The translations under genes were made by a program, and so were the position numbers. Below are positions 34,101 to 46,100 of a stretch of 64,000 bases of DNA, piece after piece. This DNA is from Dendrolimus kikuchii (taxonomy: Eukaryota; Arthropoda; Insecta; Lepidoptera; Lasiocampidae), in assembly GCA_019925095.2 (NCBI GenBank), contig CM034409.1:3351001-3415000 (forward strand), read 5' to 3'. Positions within the stretch are counted from its first letter, which is position 1. Every line of letters begins with the position of its first letter. The notes under the pieces are model-generated. The model ran no database searches. It was not told the origin of the DNA and worked only from the letters and a program-made list of their open reading frames with translations.

Positions 34101-37100
34101 ATTTTGCTCCGGTCTCGTCCGATAAATCTCGCTGTGCCTACACTACTAGTCTCACAACAAGGTTCGACCTCGCTCCGGTCCCGTCCGATCAAATCTCGCT
34201 GTGCCTACACTACTAGTCTCACAACAAAGTTCGATCTCGCTCCGGTCTCGTCCGATCAAATCTCGCTGTGCCTACACGACTAGTCTCACAACAAGGTTCG
34301 ATCTCGCTCCGGCCTCGTCCGATCAAATCTCGCTGTGCCTACACTACTAGTCTCACAACAGGTGAGGTCCGGTCAAATTTTGCTATGGTTTTTTTATATC
34401 ACGGCCCACCTGATGATCAGTGGTTTCCGTCGCCCATAGACGTTTGCAACAGCTGAAATGTTACCAACGCGCTGGTGTCCTGGAAGAAATTTTATGACAC
34501 CCTTTTTCAGAAACTCCATACCGTAGCACTATGGGAAAACCTCAGCTGGGAGCGCATTCAAAATCCCCAGGGCATGCAAGAGAAAAGTTCTAGAGAACCG
34601 TTGCGTACGTGAGCGAAGCGGCTCGAAGGAGTGGGGATGAACGCCCAGCTATTGTAAGTGGTGCGGAGATAGAAAAAAAACGAAGGCACCATTCTAAACA
34701 GTTCCTCGGAACACTCCCCGTTACATAGTCGGTAGAATACGCAGTGAGACGCGAAATCTCTCCTAAGGCCAAGCGTATCTAAACCATCTGTGAGTAAGGT
34801 ATCATCAACAACGCGAACGGTTCGACGTTGAATACAGTCCAGGGGATTAAGCTGGTAGGCAGGTGCTCCAGCCCAAAGGTAGGAGCAGTACACCATATGC
34901 GGCCTCACCTGGGCTTTATAAAGCATAAGGCGTTGCCGCGGTATGAAGTACTGCTTGGACCGATTTAGCACTCCCAGCTTATTGGAGGCACGTTTTGCCG
35001 TGCCGCACATCGTTCGCGATGTCGACACCGAGGATCCCAATACTCTTTTGGAGATGGTAACGAGAGTTCCTTGGAACTGAAGCGCTTGCTTGAAAGTTTT
35101 TTTTTGTGTACACTACTACTCTCATAACACGGGTCAGACTTGCTTCGATCAAATTTCGCTCTGTCTACACTACTAGTCTGAAGTGGAAACAAAAGCGTAT
35201 TCACATTTTCGGCATAAGTCATGATAGGTCCGATCTCACTGAATGATTACTTACTCCGTTGGCTCAGCGACCCAAAGTGGGTCTTGGCCTCCGAAACGAG
35301 AACATCCAAAGGTTCAATCTTGCGGTACCATACAACGCGTTGGTTTCGCTTTTGGTGTCGCAAAGCGTCTGTTGCTGACGGTAATTACTTTCTATTATGT
35401 GGGTGGTCTACCAGTTTGTCGGCTTCGAATTCAAAATAATAAAAACTGTATGACTAAAGACGTTCAGGGGACCTTAAATATTTACGTACCAGTAAAGGGT
35501 GCCATTGATACTAATTTAATAAGTCCAATGTCGTCCTTAGGTATTCTTAAATTGAACTCTGGATGAGGGATAAGCGTTTCTATGTTGATCCTTACTTCAC
35601 CATTAGTACAATAATTACCGCCGCCGTCCGCTATCATACAGTCCTTTCCCGGATTGTCTGTATCGTGTTCACCGAGTCTGACAACTTTCCTGTGAATTAA
35701 TGTAATTACCATGATTAAAACTCTATTACACCTCCTCGGAGATAAACTTAGTACTTCTTTAAAAACGACAAGGAATGTACATAGACATAATATTAGTAAG
35801 CGGTCAGTGTCACGCCACATAGGGGCTTCTAAGTTTTGACCTTCTCATGACCCCACGCAAGTCCTCCAAAAGTCCGGATTATTTCTACGGACCCGTGGTC
35901 TCTAGAGACAAACAATATAATATTTTTTTTTGTTGCAGGAGTTCAGCAGACAGGCAGACGGCCCACCTGATGGAAAGCGGTTACCATCGCCTATGGACAT
36001 TTGCAACACCAAAGGTGCTACAAATGCGCTGCTGTTCTCTTAAGAGAGACTGGAACCTGGTCACTAAGGCCGGAACACAACTCAAGGTTGTTATGGCGGC
36101 ATACTCTAGTGCAGGGGTGGTAGCCATCCAGTCGGGCAAATGCCCTACCACCTGGCTGTGGGTTGTTTTGTCGCCTCTTACGACAGGCCGCCCGGCCGCA
36201 GGAAATTGAATTCTTTCTCCGTTCCTGTACGGATAAAATAATAATAATAACAGTCCGTAAACGGCCCGCAGCTGGGATCGTGTTTCCCACTATTAAAGAC
36301 TGGACCGGAAGACCCGCTATGCTTGTCCAAAGCGACTTGGCAGGTTTGAGACATCCGTTATCTAGATTTGCACGTTGTTAGCACGTGGCAATTGTAATAA
36401 TATAACATTAGATCATAAAACTGCCCAAGTGGTGCATGCGTTCCGGCCAGGTCCCGAACCCGCGCCCTTTGAGTTTGGGACGTGTGCTCCAGTCATTACG
36501 TTGCCACAAGGAATATACTACGTAGTCATTATCGAACAAATATGCGAGTATAAAATGTTTGATATGAATTATTTTTTCAATACCAATAATTAAATTAAAG
36601 TAAGCCTTGAAGCTTACTCTAACTCAATATGAGTACGACCGTCGTGAAATATAAATTATAATTTAATAAATATAATCTAATGATCTGTAATAACATTATA
36701 TTAATACGTGAAGCAAAAAACTTTGTACCCCTTTTTATGAAAATTGCGCGGACAGAGTATGATTCGCACACTTATAGTTTATATAGAGAAGGAGTGCAGA
36801 ATGCTAATATTTTTTTTAAATTATGCATAATAAATACTGTTACAACTTAGGTTCCGACAAAAACAAATCCCACTTCTGACACCAGTTGTTACGAGTTGCG
36901 GGACTGGAATTAAAATGCCGTTAGAATTGTTATACGTGTTTGTATAGTTCTAATAAACAAATAATCATTCTAACGGCATTTTAATTCTAGTCCCGCAACT
37001 CGTAACAATACATTAAATTAATAAAAAAATATTACACACACTAGCATGCACACACACACGCATATATACACTTTTGTTTATTGTTAAAGTCAAATTAACA

Positions 37101-40100
37101 GTGTAGCCTTGGCGACATCTGTGATTATAGCAGTATAGTCTTTGACAACAGATCCTTAATAATGTTCAAACTTATAATTTAAATTAATTATGGTCGAATT
37201 TCGACCACTGGGCGACCACTGGTAATATTAATTTTACTATTATTGAATTTGTATGCCTAATAGGTAAATAACATGTGAAACTTTGTATATGTCCTAACAT
37301 CTATTACAAGTACCCTGTCTTTATGGAAATAAATAAATTTATTAAAAAAAAATATTGTAACAATAATAAAAACCGACTTGAAATAAATCAAAAAAAAGAA
37401 AAAAATCTACATCTTGAAGTCGGTGCGAAGTAAAACATGAAGATTACTTATGTCTTGCCAACTTCAAGATGTTGTAAAAAATATATTTTTTTGCTTAGTT
37501 TGGAGTCGGTTTAGTTTTTAATAAAAAAAAATGTTTAATGATTTGTAACCCACTAATGGCAGCTTATTCCCACTCGTATGGACATAGGTCATCATTTTTA
37601 ATTTTCCTTCTCATTGTACTACATACCTACTTAAAGTGTAAACGTAGACATGTGTAAATTAGATGTCTTCCTTGTTTTAGTTTGATCTATGTTGTCTGAT
37701 TGTTGCAATCGTACAATACAACCCGCAAGAGTTAACTTGAGACTTCGCTCGGATGACGTAAGCGCGAGGTACAGACGCATCGACGGCGAGAGCGGTAAGA
37801 AGGCGGGGGTCGGGAGGGGGGCGCGCATTCCACTTAGGTCACAAGTTAACTCTTGCGGATAATACTTACGGTGTTCCAATGTTGGTAATCATAAAACCTG
37901 CGATGCAATGAGCAGCTGTTAGAAAATATCTTGCACTGATCAAGGTGCCGCCACACAGGAATATGTTGCCTGGATTGATTCTCTCATACTCGATAATGCC
38001 CAGCCATGGGTACATGCTTATAGTGGTTGCGTTACCACCTGAAATATTAAAATATCAGCAAGTCAGACTTCACGAACTAACAATTATCTCATATTATTAT
38101 TTAGTTTTGTATTTAAAGGAAAATAACTTTCTTTTAGCGGAGCTATAGTTATTATTTTCATATAGCTTATATGGAACTATATATAGTTTCCAGTTTATTG
38201 GAGTAATGAATAGTAAGGCAAGTTACAATATGTCACTGTCACTTGTCATTGACGTTTATAATTTATATAGTTTTAAATAAATCTATGCTAAGAAAAAAAA
38301 ATACATCATCAGCAGACAGGCAGACGGCCCACCTGATGGAAAGCGGTTACCATCGCCTATGGACATTTGCAACACGCAAGTTGCTACAAATGCGCTGCTG
38401 CTTAAGGGAGACTGGACCTAGCCACTAATGCCGGAACACAACTCAAGGTTGTTATGGCGGCATACTCTAGACCAGGGGTGGTAGCCATTCGGTCGAGCAA
38501 ATGCCCTACCACCTGGCAGTGGGTTGTTTTGTCGCCTCTTACGAAAGGCCGCCCGGCCGCAGGAAATTGTATTCTTTCTCCGTTCCTGCACGGATAAAAA
38601 CCGCTTTCCATCAAGTGGGCTGTCAGCCTGTTTGCTGTAGTCATGCAATAAAAAAAAAATGTTACCTATGATACGAGTTACGACTGTGCTCTCGTAACCA
38701 CAGCAGTGAGTGCTAGGATCAGGTGGGACGGAAGATCGTTGAGCACTGCATCGCTCGTTCATATTGATTAATATTTTGCCCGGATTGCTGGTGATTGGCG
38801 GTAGAGTTGTGGTGGTTGATGGTGGAGTAATAGCGGCTGGTAGTGGAGCTGGACCGCAACAAACACTGTGCGGCGTAGAACCGTTGCATCTATAATCAAA
38901 CGTATGGCGGTCAGAAGGATTTATTTTTTTTGTTTTGAGGCGAGGGAAAATGCTTAACCGATTTACGCACAAACTGGGTCGTTGCTAGGGGAACGACACG
39001 CGTAGGTCGGGGGCAATAACACTGCAGCAATAGTATGCTCTTGGCAGTGCTCCGTCCGCGATCGACGTCGCAGAATAGTGTGGAAGACTCCGAGCGTTGC
39101 TACACGAGCGAGCAACCCCAATACCCACTAAAAACCCCCTCCTCCCTGTCGACCCTGCGCTTTTGTTTGTGTTGGAAAGGCTGAGATTTAGAACATAGTT
39201 ACGCCCAGTCGATCCAGCGCAATAAAGTGCCTGGAATGTGCCCTGGGAGAGCACACCCCACTTCGTTGCGCGGGGGTAGAAGGTCCTTTGCTCTCCTAGC
39301 AAGCTAAAGGCCCCCCGCGGTAAACGGAACCTAACTCAGGGCGGGAAGTAATGCGCGTACCTGCCTCTCCGGATGCCAGCTGATGGCCGGCGACCTCCAG
39401 AAGACGCATTAGCAGGGCGGTCAGAAGGATACGGTAACATCGGCTCAAGAATGGTCGACTGCTGAGCTCGGTTCGCTGTATTTTGAGAGACCAAGCAGTA
39501 TACCGGCCACACTTGTCCAAAACAGATTAGTTGGATGCACGTCAAGGTAAATATAGAATAGAATAGAATATTCTTTATTGCACACAAGAAAATAATACAC
39601 ATGAGTTAACAATCGTATAACTAGTACAATCGGCGGTCTTATCGCTAACAGCGATTTCTTCCAGACAACCTTCTGGAGATAATTTCTCATTTCTAATAAT
39701 GGGTCGGTATTCAGTGAGCATAGTTTAAAATATATACAATCATATCTATATATATATAAAAATCAATTACTGTTCGTTAGTCTCGCTAAAACTTGAGAAC
39801 GGCTGGACTGATTTGGCTAATTTGGGTTTTCAATTATTTGTGGAAGTCCAGAGAAGGTTTATACATACATACATACATAACTTCACGCCAGTTTCCTTGC
39901 GGGGTAGGCACGGATAACAGAGCGCCATTCAGGCTTATTCTTACACACCTCTTGTCATGCACGCTCGTCTGTTTATAAGGTGAGTAAATATGAAACAAAT
40001 GGTTGGTATATAGAAAAACAACAATTTCGCTTTCCCTTAGAAACTATTCATACCTGTCAAACATTTGATGTTCGTCCCGTCGTTTAGAAATCAACTAAAT

Positions 40101-43100
40101 TTAAAACTCGTTCAGAAATCAAATTCAATTTAAAAGTTATTAAAATAGGTCAATTATGTTAAATAAATTCATGTACAAACAAGAAAAATAATACAGAAAC
40201 TAATAGTGAATTATTTTTTTTAAAGTGAAGTTTTTCTTTAGTTTGCAAAAGTGGATGGATGCAGAAGTCGTGGAAGGCCACGACACACCTTCCATGATCA
40301 AATTGATCGTGTACTAGCAGAAGGTGATGTCAGGAGCCTTAAGAACAGACGAGCGTGCATGACAAGGGTTATGAATGTGAAAGAAGCAAGTGAGGTGTGT
40401 AAGAATAAGCCTAAATGGCGCTCTGTTGTTCGTGCCTACCCCGCAAGGGAACTGGCGTGAAGTTATGTATGTATGTATGTATGTAAGTTTTTCTATCATT
40501 TTGTTAATTTTTAATGACAAACGTTTGATCTTCGTCCCATCGTTCAGAAATTAACGTTTTCTATTTATTGATTCTGAGGCGGTACGAAGTTTGCCGGGTC
40601 AGCTAGTCTTACAATAAAAATGCACATCATATTTATATACAATATATAGGTACATAGAGTTACATACACATACATAAATTACTGTTTACAAATTTAGATA
40701 GTGATTTAATATACCGAGCAGGTTGCCTTGAAGTTCTTCGTAAACGTCATCGCTGAGAAGTTATCTACATTTCCTTAATCACTCGAGGCTGGCTATTAGG
40801 CGGACGGCATACGTAATGGACAGTGGTTACTGGCTCCTGTAGACGTTTGCACCGTCAGGGGTGAAACGCACGCGTTGGATGAGATAGACGGATCAGACAG
40901 AAGGAATGGGATAAGGACAGCGGAACTCTGACTTTTCGTGCGAAACGCGATAAGCTGAAGGCTAACCGTTTCACGTCTATATTCTGTGAGAGCGTGGTAT
41001 CGCACCGATCAAGCCGGCTGTAAGAGCTGTAATCAAGGTAACGATACCAGCATTATTCTACCACGTCTCCTCATGTCAGCTATGAATACTTATATTGTTG
41101 TTTTTTTTTTCTGAATTTCCTTGTGCTCGCTGTTCTCATTGCCATGATGTTATGACAGTGTCTAATAATCTATAATCATACATACATACATACATAACTT
41201 CACGCCAGTTCTCTTGCGAGGTAGGCACGGACAACAGAGCGCAATTCAGGCTTATTCTTACACACCTCACTTGCGTCTTTGACATTCATAGCTCTTGTCA
41301 TGCACGCTCGTCTGTTCTTAAGGCTCCTGACATCACCTTCTGCTAGTACACGATCAATTTGATCATGGAAGGTGTGTCGTGGCCTTCCACGACTTCTGCA
41401 TCCATCCACTTTTGCATTGTATATCTGTTTAGTCATTCTTTCTACATGCCCGAACCACCGGAGCATTCCTTTTCTTACCTTCAACCCCGACACTCGTTCT
41501 TACTTCGTAATTACGAACGCGGTCCGCGAGCGTCACTCCGCAGATTTTGCGCAGTGCTCGCATCTCGACCGCGTTTACTTTACTTTCATGCTCTCTCTTC
41601 CATACGATTTATAATCTATAATAGACTTCACAAAAATAAGGAGTCTCTCAGTACGTTGTGTAAGTATTTCATACTAGCTGCGCCCGCGGTTTCACCCGCG
41701 TGTTGATGGAAAATCGTTATATTTTGGATAATTCACACTATACCTTTATAAATTATAGCCTATGAGTTATTCTGATTTGTAAGCTATATTACTTGAAAGT
41801 TTTTTATCAAAATCCATTCAGTGGATTTTGCGTGAAAGGGTAACAAACATACATCCATACATCCATTTTTACAAACTTTCGCGTTTATAATATTTATAGA
41901 GATAGATGCATTATGCATGTTCTGCCATAACTTTTTTGTTTCTAAGCCGATTTTGATGATTTTTTTTGCGTTGGATTCAGTACCTAGATTATTTCTTTTT
42001 TTGTAAGGCTTCAAAATAATTTTATAAATTGGATAGTATGTACGTAACTTACAAGTGAAAAAAAATACAAAAATGAAACCGCCTTCAAAAGCAACTGAAA
42101 AGCATAAAATAAATACTTTCTTTACATCACGAAGTCGGTGGCACTTTAATCTTATCTTACCTTAAACTAATATATAAAGCTGAAGAGTTTGTTTGTTTGT
42201 TTGATTGAACGCGCTAATCTCAGGAACTGCTGGTCTAATTTGATTTTTTTTTTCAGTGTTAGATAGCCCATTTATCGAGGAAGGCTTATAGGCTAAATAT
42301 ATATGTCATCACGCTAAGACCAATAAGAGCGGAGGACCAATGAAGAATGTTTCAAAATCGGGGGGTTTTGAAAACAAATTCCACGCGGACGACGTCGCGG
42401 GCACAGCTAGTCTATACTAATATTATAAAGCTGAAAGGTTTGTTTGTTTGCTTGAACGCGCTAATCTCAGGAACCACTGGTCTGATTAGAAATTTTTTTT
42501 CAGTGTTGGATAGCTCATTTATCGAGGAAGGCTATAGGCTATATATCATCACGCTAAGACCAATAGGAGCGGAGCACCAATGAAGAATGTTTCAAAATCG
42601 GGTGATTTTTTAACTTACTTTTTTTTTACTATTCCACGCGGATGAAGTCGCGGGCAGAAGCTAGTTAATATTTTAAAAAAACACCAAAATTTGCAAAATA
42701 TATAACTTCAATATGTAGACACTATTGATTTTTTTCTTTTAGTTATTTCTTGAAGACATTTTCTTATTTGCTAGAAAATATAATGATAATACGATACATT
42801 ACATGGTCTTCCTAAAGTACATTATGGTCGCTTGGCTGACTGGTGTACGCAGCCGGTTAGCAAGATGGGGACAGGAGTAAATGTCCACGCACTTTCCAAC
42901 GTTGCCTTCGGGAGTCGTGCACTCAGCTGGACAGCATACCTGGAACACATTTTTTTTATTTTTTTTATTGCAGGAGTTCAGCAGACAGGCAGACGGCCCA
43001 CTTGATGCAAAGCGGTTACCATCGCCTATGGACAGTTGCAACACCAAAGGTGCTATAAATGCGCTGCTGCTCTCTTAAAGGAGACTGGAACCTGCTCACT

Positions 43101-46100
43101 AATGCCGGAACACAACACAAGGCTGTTATGGCGGCATACTCTAGACCAGGGGTGGTCGCCATCCAGTCGAGCAAATACGTCCATACTGCGAGCCTAGCGC
43201 GGATGCGACGACGTGCGCGAACAATGAAACATATGAAACGCGCCTTTGCGTCCATACTGAAGTGACTAAGGCGGAAGCCTAGCGCGTCGGGCTCGAGCGA
43301 GTTAGCGTGCGGAGGTTTCAAACGTTCCTATCCGCGCGTTATGGCCGCATTACGAGCCTAGTCAGCAAGCGACCTAACGCGCGGGTGGCGGGGATAACAA
43401 ACCAGTTCGGTCTTGTCGCTCGGCGTGTGCGCGGCTGCATATTGTTTGTTGTAAAATGGCGGTAAATACTGAATTGTTTGTAAGTGCAATTCAAACTAAA
43501 CCACCTATATGGCAAGAGCAATTTCTCCGCAGGACTAATACTTTTGCGAAAGTTTGTATATTCTTTCGTGATTTTAGCTGATATTTTGCTTAGGATGTAG
43601 TCGAATGTACACGGACATTCGAGTGTATTCGAAAAAAATTTTAGGGTATAACCTCAATTCTTCATACAAATTTTAAAAAATCACCACATTGTTCTCTGTT
43701 TTTATTTATTTCGTGTACACCATCTCTAATGTTCAACACCTCCCATCTCAGAATCGGACTGTCTAGTAAAAATACCAAATCCTCGCCCATAGTTTGCAAT
43801 ATCTGACATACTGCGAACCGCTACGAGAGCTAGCGGCTCACTGTGGCCACCGCACGCCTCCGCTCGCCGCGCCCGCCTCAGGCCCCCGTCACCGCGCATT
43901 CAGTGTGGACGCACACAAATTTAAAAAAATCACCACATTGTTCTCTGTTTTTATTTATTTCGTGTACACCATCTCTAATGTTCAACACCTTTCATCTCAA
44001 AATCGGACTGTCTAGTAAAAATACCAAATCCTCGTCCATAGTTTTTTTTTTTTTTTTTTATTGCAGGAGATCAGCAGACAGGCAGACGGCCCACTTGATG
44101 GGAAGCGGTCACCATCGCCTATGGACATTTGCAACACCAAAGTTGCTACAAATGCGCTGCTTCTCTCTAAGGGAGATTGAAAGCTGGTCACCAATGCCGG
44201 AACACAACAAAAGGTTGTTATGGCGGCATACTCTAGAGCAGGGGTGGTCGCCATCCAGCCGAGCAAATTGTGCCTACCACCTGGCTGTGGGTTGTTTTGT
44301 CGCCGCTTACGACAGGCCGCCCGGCCGCAGGAAATTGTATTCTTTCTCCGTTCCTGCACGGATAAAACTAGCTAAAATCTTACCAAAGACGTGAACGTGC
44401 TTTGACCGCATTTCGAGTTCTCAAGCAGCTGTGATTCTTGCGGCGTTCTCCTTGGGTTCTGGACTAGCTTTAGAAGAGGTTCGCAGTTGTAAAGTGGAAT
44501 ACATTCGCAGTTTCCACCTGATGTAGTGTTGCCCATCAATTCTGGAAACACATGCTATTTAGCTACTAAAAGTCATTGCGATCCTATATATATCTTACTT
44601 ATACTAATATTATAAAGCTGAAGAGTTTGTTTGTTTAAACGCGCTAATCTCGAAAAAAAATATGCTAAAAACCGAGTCAGAGGGATGTAAGAAGTGAAAT
44701 AGAACTAATTTAGATTTTTTCAAATTTTTTGTTTTTCTGTTTCTATGGGCTAATCTCCGAAACGACTGGACCGATGTAAATGAAATTTTGTATGGTGTTA
44801 GCTTATATGCCTAGTCAACATATAGGACACTTTTGATCCCTAAAAATAAAGAGTTCCCGTGGGATAGTTAAAAAAACTTTAATTTTTAAACAGCTTATTA
44901 TACAACCTGTGTACCTAATTAAGTATTGACATTGCCGGTATCATCATACATTTATCTTGAATGTCGTCTATAATTAATTAAACCGCTTATTATACAACTT
45001 ATGCATCTAATTAAGTATTGGTTTGCCGGTATCATCATACAATAAAACAATTTATACATTAAAAAGATAAACCTTACAAAAACAGTGTCTAGCAATTTCT
45101 CAATCAAAATTTTAATTGAAGGAATAATAAATACCACACGGACGAAGTCGCGGGCAACAGCTAGTACTAATATATAAAGCTGAAGAGTTTGTTTGTTTGT
45201 TTGAACGCGCTAATCTCAGGAACTACTGGTCTGATTTGAAAAATTCTTTCAGTGTTAGATAGCCCATTTATCGAGGAAAGCTATAGGCTATATATCATCA
45301 CGCTACGACCAATAGGAGCAAAGCACCAAGAAAAAATGTTTCAAAATCGTGGGGGTTCTTTTAACCATTCCACGCGGACGAAGTCGCGGGCAGAAGCTAG
45401 TAATATTATAAAGAGGTAAGTGAGTTTGTTTGTAAGAAGTAATCTCTTGAACTACTGAACCGATTTTGAAAATTCTTTCAAGAGTAGAAGACTACATTAT
45501 TCGTGAGTGACATTAGCTATATTTGATTGCTGTGCTTGCGTGCGTTTGTGCATGAAGCCCAGCGATGGGGGCACGGGTGAGTTAGTAATATATTCACACC
45601 TTAACTACGCAACAGATAACAAAGTTTTGCTACATGGTCAGGGCTAAAATACAGACGTAGACATATTTAATTCAGTAATTATAACCGCCAATTCATGACA
45701 CATAGCATGTTTAACGCCAACGAAGCCACGGACAAAAGCTAGTATATGATAAAAGCTTGCCGCGATACCTCTTTTATATTTTTTTTATTTTTTTATTGCA
45801 GGAGTTCAGCGACAGGCAGACGGTCCACTGGATGGAAAGCGGTTACCATCGCCTATGGACATTTGTAACACCAAAGGTGCTACAAATGCGCTGCTGCTCT
45901 CTTAAGTGAGTCTAGAACCTGGTCACTAATGCCGGAACACAACTCAAAGTTGTTATGGCGGCATGCTCTAGACCAGGGGTGGTAGCCATCCAGTCGGGCA
46001 AATGCCCTACCACCTGGCTGTGGGTTGTTTAGTCGCCTCTTACGACAGGCCGCCCGGCCGCAGGAAATTGTATTCTTTCTCCGTTCCTGCACGGATATAT

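Larger units (their letters stand above)
39745..40606 (+). mobile_element. Helitron-like element carrying two RTE insertions
   Basis: TCTATATATATATAAAAATC start, GTTTGCCGGGTCAGCTAG end. Interrupted at 39864-39970 and 40238-40484; in gene A intron 3. Confidence 0.7.

Noticed and set aside
36420..36500. Possible tRNA-like head near a GGTTCGGGACC motif on the minus strand
   Set aside because: No A box at the right distance and no fold, so not called as a tRNA or SINE.
37631..37879. 82-codon ORF over gene A exon 5 end
   Set aside because: It lies in another frame across the MITE and exon boundary, and overlaps the true coding frame.
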